From Psychromonas ossibalaenae ATCC BAA-1528 (lineage in GTDB: Bacteria > Pseudomonadota > Gammaproteobacteria > Enterobacterales > Psychromonadaceae), in contig NZ_KB907000.1 of the NCBI RefSeq assembly GCF_000381745.1, forward strand, positions 1-55,618: DNA of 55,618 bases, written 5' to 3'. The notes below the pieces were generated by a model. The model saw only the letters and a program-made list of their open reading frames with translations, made no database searches and had not been told where the DNA came from. The position numbers were made by a program, and so were the translations under genes. This document shows positions 7,907 to 16,165 of this stretch, piece after piece; within the stretch, counting starts at the first letter, position 1; each line of letters begins with the position of its first letter.

Positions 7907-10354
7907 ATGAAAATCAATTTAAAATCACTGTTAAATCCACAGATTGACCGGCGCGGCTTTCTTAAATCCAGTGCTCTGTTTACTGGTGTTGCTACCGTTA
8001 CAGCGGGACTAACCTTACCCTTTAAAACAACTAAGGTTCAAGCGGCTGCTCAGGCAAAACCCGAGAATAAAGAAAAAGTAGTGTGGAGCGCCTGTACGGT
8101 TAACTGCGGCAGCCGATGCCCGTTAAAAATGCATGTTGAAAACGGCGAAATCAAATGGGTCGACACCGATAACAGCGGCAGTGATAATTACGGCGAACAT
8201 CAGGTGCGGGCATGTTTACGCGGCCGCTCTATGCGCCGCAGAGTCTATAACCCGGACCGTTTAAAGTACCCGATGAAACGAATCGGTAAACGCGGAGAAG
8301 GCAAGTTCAAACGTATCACCTGGGACGAAGCATTTACTGATATCGCAGCCAGCATTACCAGTATTAAAAAAGACTATGGTAATGAAGCCATTTACCTTAA
8401 TTACGGCACAGGTACCCTTGGCGGTACGGTGACAAAATCATGGCCTCCCGGCGGCAGTCTGCTTGCTCGTTTAATGAATTTAAACGGCGGCTATCTGAAT
8501 CATTATGGAGATTATTCTTCTGCGCAGATTGCAGAAGGTTTAAGCCATACCTACGGCGGCTGGGCGAACAACAACTCCCCGTCGGATCTGGAGAACAGTA
8601 AACTGATTGTTCAATTTGGTAATAACCCGGCTGAAACCCGCATGTCCGGCGGTGGTGTAATTCATCACTTTATGGAAGGTAAAGCGAAATCAAATGCCCG
8701 CTTAATCGTGGTTGATCCTCGTTATACCGATACTGCAGGCGGGCGTGAAGATCAGTGGATTCCCATTCGTCCTGGAACAGATACAGCATTTATTGCAGCC
8801 ATGGCACATGTGATGATCACCGAGAACCTGGTTGATCAGGCCTTCCTGGATAAATACTGCGTCGGTTACGATGAAAAAACTTTACCGGAATCAGCACCGG
8901 CAAAAAGTGACTACAAATCTTACATCTTAGGTTTAGGTGAAGACACGGTAGAAAAAACACCAGAATGGGCATCTAAGATTACCGGGATCCCGGCTGATAT
9001 CATTATAAAAGCAGCTCGTGAAATCGGCTCAACTAAACCCTGTGCCGTTATTCAAGGCTGGGGTATTCAGCGTACCGCTAACGGTGAAATTGCCTCTCGT
9101 GCAGTGGCAATGCTGTCTTTACTAACTGGTAATGTTGGTATTAACGGCGGCGGCAGCGGCGCTCGTGAAGGCGGCTCCAGCATTCCTTTTGTGCGTTTTC
9201 CAACCTTACAGAATCCCGTAGAAGCTTCAATTCCTATGTTCCTATGGACCGATGCGATTGTTCGCGGTCCGGAAATGACCGCAGTCAAAGACGGTATTCG
9301 CGGTAAAGACAAACTGGATGTGCCGATCAAGTTTATCTGGAACTACGCAGGCAACTGCATTATTAACCAGCACTCAGACATCAACCGTACACACGATATA
9401 TTACAAGACGAAAGCGCCTGTGAAATGATTGTGGTTATTGATAATCATATGACTTCCTCTGCAAAATACGCCGATATCGTACTGCCGGATTTAACCACAT
9501 CTGAACAGTCTGATTTCTGTATGGACGCATCAGCAGGCAACATGCCTTACTTTATCTTTGCTTCACAGGTTATCAAACCGCAGTTTGAAGCAAAAAGTAT
9601 TTATGATATCTGCACCGGTCTTGCCGATAAATTAGGGGTAAAAGACGCCTTTACCGAGGGGCGTGATCAGGAAGGCTGGCTTCGTCATCTTTATCAACAG
9701 ACCCGCGCTCAAGATCCAAGCCTGCCTGAATTCGAGGCAATGCGTAAACAAGGCATCTATAAACGTCTGGTAAAAGATCACTTTGTCGCTTATCAGGATT
9801 TCCGTAATGATCCTAAAGCGAATCCGCTGTCTACGCCGTCGGGTAAAATTGAGATTTACTCTGAAAAACTGGCTGAATTAGCAGAAACCTGGGTATTAGC
9901 AAAAGATGAAGTGATTCATCCGCTTCCGGTTTACGCACCTAACTTCGAAGGCTGGGAAGATTCAAAACAGGGTAACTACCCTCTGCAGTTAACCGGCTTC
10001 CATTATAAATCGCGTACTCATTCCACCTACGGCAATGTCAGTCTGCTTCAAGATGCGGCCCCGCAGGAAATGTGGATCAATCCGATGGATGCACAAGGCC
10101 GTGGTATTAATAACGGCGACTTAATCCGCATTTTTAATGACCGTGGTGAACTGCATATTGCCGCCAAAGTAACCCCGCGTATTTTACCCGGTGTAGTGGC
10201 ATTAGGTGAAGGCGCCTGGTACGCACCGGACGGACAGAAAATAGATCACGGCGGGTGCATCAATGTACTCACAACACAACGCCCTAGCCCTCTGGCAAAA
10301 GGTAATCCGCAGCATACCAACCTGGTTGATGTGCAGCTTGTTAACAAAGTATAA
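7907..10354 (+). CDS. dmsA: Dimethyl sulfoxide reductase catalytic subunit DmsA
   Basis: DmsA is the molybdopterin subunit that reduces DMSO (and often other S- and N-oxides) as terminal electron acceptor. The 815 residues match the E. coli length. A twin-arginine signal is present (DRRGFLK near residue 15) with a hydrophobic region and an A-x-A-type site, so export is by Tat. The FS0 iron-sulfur cluster motif is C-x3-C-x3-C followed by C in VRACLRGRSMRRR. The Mo-ligand region HYGDYSSAQ is at residues 200-207 and probably provides the serine (about 204). Molybdopterin-binding parts and the C-terminal dinucleotide-binding domain (THSTYGNV) are intact. It starts the five-gene operon. Confidence 0.95.
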   Translation: MKINLKSLLNPQIDRRGFLKSSALFTGVATVTAGLTLPFKTTKVQAAAQAKPENKEKVVWSACTVNCGSRCPLKMHVENGEIKWVDTDNSGSDNYGEHQVRACLRGRSMRRRVYNPDRLKYPMKRIGKRGEGKFKRITWDEAFTDIAASITSIKKDYGNEAIYLNYGTGTLGGTVTKSWPPGGSLLARLMNLNGGYLNHYGDYSSAQIAEGLSHTYGGWANNNSPSDLENSKLIVQFGNNPAETRMSGGGVIHHFMEGKAKSNARLIVVDPRYTDTAGGREDQWIPIRPGTDTAFIAAMAHVMITENLVDQAFLDKYCVGYDEKTLPESAPAKSDYKSYILGLGEDTVEKTPEWASKITGIPADIIIKAAREIGSTKPCAVIQGWGIQRTANGEIASRAVAMLSLLTGNVGINGGGSGAREGGSSIPFVRFPTLQNPVEASIPMFLWTDAIVRGPEMTAVKDGIRGKDKLDVPIKFIWNYAGNCIINQHSDINRTHDILQDESACEMIVVIDNHMTSSAKYADIVLPDLTTSEQSDFCMDASAGNMPYFIFASQVIKPQFEAKSIYDICTGLADKLGVKDAFTEGRDQEGWLRHLYQQTRAQDPSLPEFEAMRKQGIYKRLVKDHFVAYQDFRNDPKANPLSTPSGKIEIYSEKLAELAETWVLAKDEVIHPLPVYAPNFEGWEDSKQGNYPLQLTGFHYKSRTHSTYGNVSLLQDAAPQEMWINPMDAQGRGINNGDLIRIFNDRGELHIAAKVTPRILPGVVALGEGAWYAPDGQKIDHGGCINVLTTQRPSPLAKGNPQHTNLVDVQLVNKV

Positions 10355-10364
10355 GGGTTAACTA

Positions 10365-10979
10365 ATGAAACAATACGGCTTTTATATCGATTCAAGCAAA
10401 TGCACCGGCTGCAAAACATGCCAGTTATCATGTAAAGACAACAAAGACTTAGATATTGGTGTCAACTTTCGACGTGTTTATGAATACGCCGGCGGCGACT
10501 GGTTAAAAGAAGGCGAAATATATCGTCAGAGTGTCTACTCATACTACTTGTCAATTGCCTGTAATCACTGCGATCAGCCTGCTTGTACCAAGGTATGTCC
10601 GTCTGGTGCAATGCACAAACGTGATGATGGTTTTGTGGTTGTTGATGAAAAAGTGTGCATAGGCTGTAAGTACTGCTCCATGGCCTGCCCATACGGCGCG
10701 CCGCAGTACAATGAAGAGAAAGGTCACATGATTAAATGTGACGGCTGCTATGAACGCGTGGCACAGGGTATGCAGCCTGTCTGTGTCGGCTCTTGTCCTC
10801 TGCGGGCGCTGGAGTTTGGTCCTATTGCTGAACTGCGTGATAAATACGGCACAAATGCAGATGTAGCACCGCTGCCGTCATCATTAACGACAAAACCGAA
10901 TATTGTTATTAAACAGAATCGTAATGCACGTCCGACTGATGATCAGAGCGGGCACTTAGCGAATCCAAAGGAGGTATAA
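10365..10979 (+). CDS. dmsB: DMSO reductase iron-sulfur subunit DmsB
   Basis: DmsB carries electrons from the membrane anchor to DmsA. The 204-residue protein has four ferredoxin-type cysteine clusters: C-T-G-C-K-T-C-Q-L-S-C near residue 14, C-N-H-C-D-Q-P-A-C-T-K-V-C near residue 67, C-I-G-C-K-Y-C-S-M-A-C near residue 99, and C-D-G-C with the downstream VGSCPLRALEFG. This gives the expected sixteen cysteines for four [4Fe-4S] clusters. There is no signal peptide, as usual for a protein co-exported with DmsA through Tat. It starts 10 bases after dmsA and is followed by dmsC after one base. Confidence 0.95.
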   Translation: MKQYGFYIDSSKCTGCKTCQLSCKDNKDLDIGVNFRRVYEYAGGDWLKEGEIYRQSVYSYYLSIACNHCDQPACTKVCPSGAMHKRDDGFVVVDEKVCIGCKYCSMACPYGAPQYNEEKGHMIKCDGCYERVAQGMQPVCVGSCPLRALEFGPIAELRDKYGTNADVAPLPSSLTTKPNIVIKQNRNARPTDDQSGHLANPKEV

Positions 10980-10980
10980 T

Positions 10981-11826
10981 ATGGCTTGGCATGAATGGCC
11001 GTTAATGATGTTTACGGTATTAGCACAAACATCAGTGGGATCTTTTTTAGTACTAGGCGGAATATTGCTAAGCGGTCAGTTATCTTTGAATGAAGAGACC
11101 AGACTACATAAAGCGATGTTCTTTCTATGGGCTTTGATGGGACTGGGTTTTATGGCCTCAACGGCTCATTTAGGCAGTCCGCTGCGTGCTGTGAATGCAC
11201 TTAACCAGCTGGGCAGCTCATGGCTTTCAAATGAAATATTCTTCGGCAGCCTTTTCTTTGCCGCCGGCGGATTTTACTGGCTGTTGTCAATACTCAATAA
11301 AGGTTCAGTGCAGGCTCGCAAAGGGCTTTTAGCTGCCGCTATGCTGATGGGTATAGTGTTTATGTATGCCATGATTAAAGTGTATTTAATCGATACCGTG
11401 CCGACCTGGAACAACATGTTTACACCGCTTGGTTTTATCTTGACCATGCTGCTGTCTGGATTGTTATTTGCGCAGTTATTACTGGCAGGTGCTCAGTCAA
11501 AACTGACCGGACTGTACAAGATATTACCGATTGCCGGCGCCGCCGCAGCGGTTATCAGTCTAGTGGTAACTGTTCTGCAGATGATTGACCTGAGCAGTAT
11601 TAACTCCGCAGTCACAGCTGCCTCAGGTATTATCGACAATATGCAGCAGCTGCAGCTTATTCGCGGCGCTTTAATGCTGGCGGCTTTAGCGCTGTGGTTT
11701 AAGCCTCTAATAACAAAAAATAAACCGACAACTCTACTGCTTGTGCCGGCTTTTGTTTTAATATTTGTTTCTGAGTTTATTGCCCGCGGTATATTTTACG
11801 GCCTGCATATGACGATAGGAATGTAA
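10981..11826 (+). CDS. dmsC: DMSO reductase membrane anchor subunit DmsC
   Basis: DmsC anchors the DmsAB dimer and oxidises menaquinol. The 281-residue protein is almost entirely hydrophobic with about eight transmembrane helices. It has the family N-terminus (WHEWPLMMFTVLAQTSVGSF), the STAHLGSPLRA motif containing the quinol-linked histidine, and LSNEIFFGSLF. AAGGAGGT just before the start gives a very strong ribosome site. It is tightly coupled to dmsB. A hairpin lies between it and the next gene. Confidence 0.94.
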   Translation: MAWHEWPLMMFTVLAQTSVGSFLVLGGILLSGQLSLNEETRLHKAMFFLWALMGLGFMASTAHLGSPLRAVNALNQLGSSWLSNEIFFGSLFFAAGGFYWLLSILNKGSVQARKGLLAAAMLMGIVFMYAMIKVYLIDTVPTWNNMFTPLGFILTMLLSGLLFAQLLLAGAQSKLTGLYKILPIAGAAAAVISLVVTVLQMIDLSSINSAVTAASGIIDNMQQLQLIRGALMLAALALWFKPLITKNKPTTLLLVPAFVLIFVSEFIARGIFYGLHMTIGM

Positions 11827-11836
11827 CTTAACCAAG

Positions 11837-11880
11837 AAAAAGCATAGTGATGACAATAAATATTGTTTCACTGTGCTTTT
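11837..11880 (+). terminator. Hairpin within the dms operon, terminator-like
   Basis: AAAAAGCATAGTGA pairs with TCACTGTGCTTTT around an inner ACAATA/TATTGT stem, and the hairpin ends in a T run. It starts 10 bases after the dmsC stop and precedes the chaperone gene. As an intrinsic terminator in the middle of the operon it would leave the chaperone and ferredoxin genes at a lower level than dmsABC; it could also protect the dmsABC 3' end. Confidence 0.7.
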
Positions 11881-11946
11881 CATATTGGCATTAAAACACA
11901 CTCGTGCACTCAGCGAGTCATTCAACCTTATGTTAGAGAACTAACT

Positions 11947-12531
11947 ATGCACAATATTGCTATTACCGCCCGCTTATTAGGCAGTTTTTTTTACTTCCCG
12001 ATGAGCAGTGACCATAACCAGCTGCTGTTAAAAGAGCTCCGGGAATGTGAAGATCTGTCTGAGAGTCCATTTGCTGATTTTATAAAGCACTATCAGAACA
12101 CTTCTCAGGAAGTGTTATACAGCGATTATCAGAGTTTATTTGAAGGCTGTGATAATATGCCCGCACCGCCCTGGGGCTCTGTCTATTTAGATAGAGAGAA
12201 AGTTATTTTCGGCGATTCTACTCTGCGTTTACGCAGCTTTCTGGCGCTGCATAAGATTGAGACAGATACCGGTATGCGCGAACCAGAAGATCAGTTTGGT
12301 TTATCACTGTTTGCGGCCGCTCACCTTATTGAAAAACAGCAAAGTCTCGATGCGGCCGCTGTTTTATTCGCCGAACACCTTTTACCCTGGGCTTTCCACT
12401 ATCTAGATACACTTATAACACACGCGCAAACAGACGTTTATAAAACCTTAGCAACAATCTGCCGAGACTGGTTAGAAGCGGTAAAACACGCCATGCACAT
12501 TGAAATTAAACACTATCAGCTGTATCCCTAA
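11947..12531 (+). CDS. dmsD: TorD/DmsD-family cytoplasmic chaperone
   Basis: This 194-residue, mostly helical protein belongs to the TorD family, which binds the twin-arginine leader of molybdoenzymes and holds them for cofactor loading. Family signs are YQSLFEG, PAPPWGSVYLDRE, a following segment MREPEDQFGLSL (E-P-x-D-H-type motif) and HLLPWAFHYLDTL. The operon position makes DmsA the likely client. The ATG at 11947 matches the family N-terminus; an upstream start at 11863 would run through the hairpin. Its stop overlaps the next gene's start (TAATG). The assignment to DmsD rather than another TorD-like protein is by context. Confidence 0.88.
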   Translation: MHNIAITARLLGSFFYFPMSSDHNQLLLKELRECEDLSESPFADFIKHYQNTSQEVLYSDYQSLFEGCDNMPAPPWGSVYLDREKVIFGDSTLRLRSFLALHKIETDTGMREPEDQFGLSLFAAAHLIEKQQSLDAAAVLFAEHLLPWAFHYLDTLITHAQTDVYKTLATICRDWLEAVKHAMHIEIKHYQLYP

Positions 12532-13073
12532 TGGCTGAACGCGATCAACGCTACTACCGTGCTTTTTTAGAGCATCACTCCGTCAGCCGCCGAGGTTTAT
12601 TCCGAGGTATTTTTTCGGGTGTTAAAAAGGCATCCGAAAACGAGCAGATAAAGCAGCTGCAAAGAGAGCATCCAAGACCGCCGGGAGCGGTTGAAGAAGC
12701 ACTTTTTGTGCAGTTATGTCAGTCGTGTGATCTGTGTAAAAATGCCTGCCCTGAGCAGGTTATCGATATATTAGAGAGCCGCCCGGTTATCACCCTTGAT
12801 TACAATCACTGCTCGCAATGCACAAAGTGCAGTGCAGCCTGCCCTTCCGGCGCATTAGCGTCAGAGAGTAAAGATATCGGACTGCGCCCGTTTTTTCTTA
12901 AAAGCTGTATTAATTGTATTTCAGGAAACTGTCAGACTTGTGTTGATTCCTGTCCGCAGCAGGCGATAACCGTTTCTCAGAAGAAACGTCCAGAACTAGA
13001 GAAAAGTAAATGCGACGGCTGCGGCAGATGCCGTTCAGCCTGTTATGTCAGCAGTATAGAAATGAAATTTTAA
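12531..13073 (+). CDS. napF: NapF-like polyferredoxin
   Basis: The 180-residue cytoplasmic iron-sulfur protein resembles NapF: an N-terminal SRRGLFRG segment, then three cysteine clusters (C-Q-S-C-D-L-C-K-N-A-C-P, C-S-Q-C-T-K-C-S-A-A-C-P, and C-D-G-C-G-R-C-R-S-A-C) plus an extra set NCISGNCQTCVDSCP. NapF helps assemble or activate the periplasmic nitrate reductase in the cytoplasm. Here no nap genes are nearby and the gene is translationally coupled to the dms chaperone, so it probably serves DmsA/DmsB maturation. The last gene of the dms operon. The gene symbol reflects family only. Confidence 0.8.
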   Translation: MAERDQRYYRAFLEHHSVSRRGLFRGIFSGVKKASENEQIKQLQREHPRPPGAVEEALFVQLCQSCDLCKNACPEQVIDILESRPVITLDYNHCSQCTKCSAACPSGALASESKDIGLRPFFLKSCINCISGNCQTCVDSCPQQAITVSQKKRPELEKSKCDGCGRCRSACYVSSIEMKF

Positions 13074-13104
13074 ATGTAACGGCCATCATTGATATCCTCT
13101 ATTC

Positions 13105-13427
13105 CCATAGATACTTCAAGATGCAAAGTTAGCAAGGCAAATGGTGCCGAAATGCTAGGCATAAAATTGAGCCTTTCGAGCGATTATCTACGTTAATCCT
13201 CTGTCGATAGAATTATAATAAAGACTTTAATTATTTTATAATTATTCTACATATAGATTTTATTACAACGCAGATTGGTGCATGTTGCCTTACCCTTCGG
13301 GCCGTTAGTTCGAAAACCAGCCCTGCGTTGCAACAATCGAAAAATGAATAGCAATTACCTCATGTTTCGTCTTGCTCTCGTATCCGAGCTAACGCCTGAC
13401 AAAGCATCTTGAGGTAACATGGCTATA
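13105..13427. repeat. Inverted-repeat element of about 320 bp, MITE-like
   Basis: The stretch begins CCATAGATACTTCAAGATGC (13105-13124) and ends with its near inverse, GCATCTTGAGGTA running on to about 13427. A terminal 13-bp repeat differs at one base. Adjacent inner sequences also pair (GTTAGC-AAGGC near the left end with GCTAAC-GCC near the right end). A second nested pair, CAACGCAG at 13266-13273 and CTGCGTTG at 13323-13330, encloses CTTCGGGCCG. The centre is AT-rich and no protein is encoded. This layout is that of a small non-autonomous, hairpin-forming repeat. I recall similar CTTCAAGATGC ends between genes of Shewanella and Vibrio relatives, but could not search. Confidence 0.65.
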
Positions 13428-13461
13428 CATACTATTTTTTGAAGATAAACTACTACAAACA

Positions 13462-13493
13462 AAAAAAGCCGATAATAAATTATCGGCTTTTTA
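13462..13493 (-). terminator. Terminator of the chitobiase gene
   Basis: AAAGCCGATAAT and ATTATCGGCTTT form a 12-bp stem with a short AA-containing loop and A/T runs on both sides. It is placed 24 bases after the chitobiase stop on the minus strand. It could also end transcripts from the left. Confidence 0.85.
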
Positions 13494-13516
13494 ATACACT
13501 TAATTGTGAAAGGTAT

Positions 13517-16165
13517 TTATTTTACCGTTGTTACTCGACTGCTGCGTTCACCCGACTCAGATACAGTACGGATTGCCACTTCGCCCGTAACAGACGGTTT
13601 AGCGGTTTCAGAGTAATTGTTCCAGGTTTTACCTGCATCTGTTGAATACTGCAGTGTTACACCCGGAAATTGTGAATTCATATGCAGCTTCGATGCAGCA
13701 ATTTTCGCTCCAGGAACCGGCAGACGGTAATCAACACCGGCTTTCTCAAGCTTAGCTAATTCACGCTGTCCCATAATATTTGCAAAACGCTGCCAGTCAG
13801 CATCAAGCTGCGCCTGATCCACATAGTCTGACTCTAAAGTATATTTTTTACCTACTTTATAATCATTTTCCCAGTCAGCTCTGTGCCATGCACGCTCAGC
13901 AGCGGCCAGTACTCGCGGAAATACCATGTACTCATACTGTTCATCATTGCGCACTGTTTCACTCCACAGCTGCGCCGACAAACCGTAGAAAGGTTTGCTT
14001 TCTTCTATTTTACCTTCTCCGGTAAAACCATTACCATCACGATCTACCGATGTTTCAGCATTCTGAGGTAAGTTTTCCGGTGCAAAAGCGAACATTTTAC
14101 GCGTATCTGTTGCGCGTGTTGCCCAGTAGTAGCCGCGTTCTTTCGGATCAACTTCATACGGGAAATCCATATACACATAATCCGGGTTAGAAATGATTAC
14201 GTCGTAACCTTTTTCTGAGAACTCATAAGCAGATGCATCACCGCCCCAGTATAAAGTATCCCAGAAGTTTACTCGTGTTGAATCTGTCGCAAATGATTTT
14301 GAATCTTCTGAATGTTTCAGACCATCCTGCCATGCCTGAAAGTTAGCGATGTCGTGTTTTGCAACAATTTTAGATACTTTTTCAGCAAAGTAGCTTGGTA
14401 GATGCTCATAATCAGCGACAACTTCACTGTCAATAACCGCTTTACATAACGGCGATTTGGCAAACGGTGCATCTTGTTTGGAAAGATCTAAATCCCCTTT
14501 CCAGCCGATTTTCTTCTCATCATTAATATCCTGGAAACCAGCTCCAAGTTTAATGTTTTTAGCTTCATCACCACCGAAGTGCCATGTACTTAGCGGCATT
14601 CCAGCTTCATTATGCATAGCGGCAATTTCGCCGATCACTTTATCAACAAAGCGCGAAGAGGATTCCATACAAGGGTTGATAAAGCTTTGTTTATCGTAGA
14701 ACTGTACTGTGGTGACATTAGATGTATCCAGCGGATCCATCAGACGGTATTCATTTGCACCGCTAAGGTCACCCGCTTCTGATAAACGTTTGAATCTGGC
14801 TTCCATAGAAACCACGGCAGCTCGTGCATGAGCCGGCATATCAAGTTCTGGAATGACTTCAATATTACGGTTTTTTGCATAGGTAAGAATTTCAATATAA
14901 TCAGCTTTGGAGAAGAAACCTGAGCCGAAATTATCACTGTCTGCACCTGAGCCTAACTGCGGTAGTATACAGCTGGTTTCTGACTCATCAAAACAACGAT
15001 TACTGCCCACATCGGTAAGTTCCGGCAAGCCTGGAATTTCAATTCTCCAGCCTTCATCGTCACTAAGGTGAAGATGCAGTTTATTCATTTTATAAGCGGC
15101 CATCTGTTCCAGCGTGGCAATAATCGCTTCTTTAGAGTGGAAATTACGTGCAACATCCACCATTACCCCGCGGTATTCAAAACGCGGTGCATCTTCGATG
15201 GTCAATGCCGGAATAACGGAATTTTCGAGACTGACTAATGAAAACAGTGACTGCATGGCATAAAAAGCACCTGCCTGATCAAAAGCGCTGATTTGAGTAT
15301 TTTGTTCAGAAACATCCAGTTTGTACTGACCGGAAACAGCATCTTTTCCAAACTGCTCAGGAGCAACAGCTATGTTAATGTCGTAGCTGCCCGTTGTTGA
15401 TAAGCCTAATAAAGCCGCACGGCTTTTAACTGCTTCCAGCTGGCCTGCATCAAGACCTGTAGTGACAAGATTCAGCCCCGAAGATAAATCTGCACTGCCG
15501 TTTTTATACACTGTTTTTTGCGGTGTCGGCATTACCTGCTGACTGATATCCTGATGTTTAACATCCGCATTTTTATCAAAACGGCTGTTCGCATCAGCGA
15601 CAATATTATTATCACCAGCGGTACGTTTTAATAATTCGCCCTGCAGACCTGACACATAGCTGCCGGTATCTTCAGTATCTAAAGAGACGATACTGCGAGG
15701 CTCAGCATTCGGCGCGGTGACAAAAGCCCCCGGAAAGAAATCGGTTTCAAATAACTGCCAGTATTCACCGGTAATAGGGATAATCACTTCTTCACCGGCT
15801 GCAAAACCGTCAAATTTATCGGTCGGCTCTAATTTATGCAGGTCACCGGTAATACGTGTAATTTTAAACTGTTCATTATCCACAGCCAGAATTAAACGTA
15901 CACTATGAAAATAGATAGACCAGTCTTTTGCTGTAACGGCATCACCACTGTTAGTTAATGTCATATTAACTGTATTACATGACGCCCATTCCGCTTCAAG
16001 GCCTTTACAGTCAACCCCGTCATTTGCAGCTGTATTGCTTAATACGGTGTAATTAATATCTAAATTATCAGCTAACTGATTAACACTTTTTTGAGAGTTG
16101 TTGATTGTTGAGCATGCAGACAGAGATGCGATCATCGATACTGCAATAAGCGATTTTTTAAACAT
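13517..16165 (-). CDS. Beta-N-acetylhexosaminidase (chitobiase), GH20, lipoprotein
   Basis: This enzyme splits chitobiose and other beta-linked GlcNAc ends from chitin breakdown. The 882 residues carry a lipoprotein signal (SLSACS, Cys18). The domain order follows Vibrio chitobiase: carbohydrate-binding-like CHB_HEX N-terminal domain (residues 40-180), GH20b domain, the GH20 TIM barrel (about 330-780) and a C-terminal Ig-like domain (about 800-880). The catalytic pair is in HFGGDEAKN (D533-E534). MLHLHLSDDEGWR and a conserved W-D-L-Y-W-G substrate region are intact. AAGGAAG precedes the start. The enzyme probably sits in the outer membrane facing the periplasm. No other chitin genes are adjacent. 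Confidence 0.95.
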   Translation of the reverse strand: MFKKSLIAVSMIASLSACSTINNSQKSVNQLADNLDINYTVLSNTAANDGVDCKGLEAEWASCNTVNMTLTNSGDAVTAKDWSIYFHSVRLILAVDNEQFKITRITGDLHKLEPTDKFDGFAAGEEVIIPITGEYWQLFETDFFPGAFVTAPNAEPRSIVSLDTEDTGSYVSGLQGELLKRTAGDNNIVADANSRFDKNADVKHQDISQQVMPTPQKTVYKNGSADLSSGLNLVTTGLDAGQLEAVKSRAALLGLSTTGSYDINIAVAPEQFGKDAVSGQYKLDVSEQNTQISAFDQAGAFYAMQSLFSLVSLENSVIPALTIEDAPRFEYRGVMVDVARNFHSKEAIIATLEQMAAYKMNKLHLHLSDDEGWRIEIPGLPELTDVGSNRCFDESETSCILPQLGSGADSDNFGSGFFSKADYIEILTYAKNRNIEVIPELDMPAHARAAVVSMEARFKRLSEAGDLSGANEYRLMDPLDTSNVTTVQFYDKQSFINPCMESSSRFVDKVIGEIAAMHNEAGMPLSTWHFGGDEAKNIKLGAGFQDINDEKKIGWKGDLDLSKQDAPFAKSPLCKAVIDSEVVADYEHLPSYFAEKVSKIVAKHDIANFQAWQDGLKHSEDSKSFATDSTRVNFWDTLYWGGDASAYEFSEKGYDVIISNPDYVYMDFPYEVDPKERGYYWATRATDTRKMFAFAPENLPQNAETSVDRDGNGFTGEGKIEESKPFYGLSAQLWSETVRNDEQYEYMVFPRVLAAAERAWHRADWENDYKVGKKYTLESDYVDQAQLDADWQRFANIMGQRELAKLEKAGVDYRLPVPGAKIAASKLHMNSQFPGVTLQYSTDAGKTWNNYSETAKPSVTGEVAIRTVSESGERSSRVTTVK

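Noticed and set aside
9067-9330. Minus-strand open frame inside dmsA
   Set aside because: The coding strand is a well-conserved molybdoenzyme; the antisense frame has no known features.
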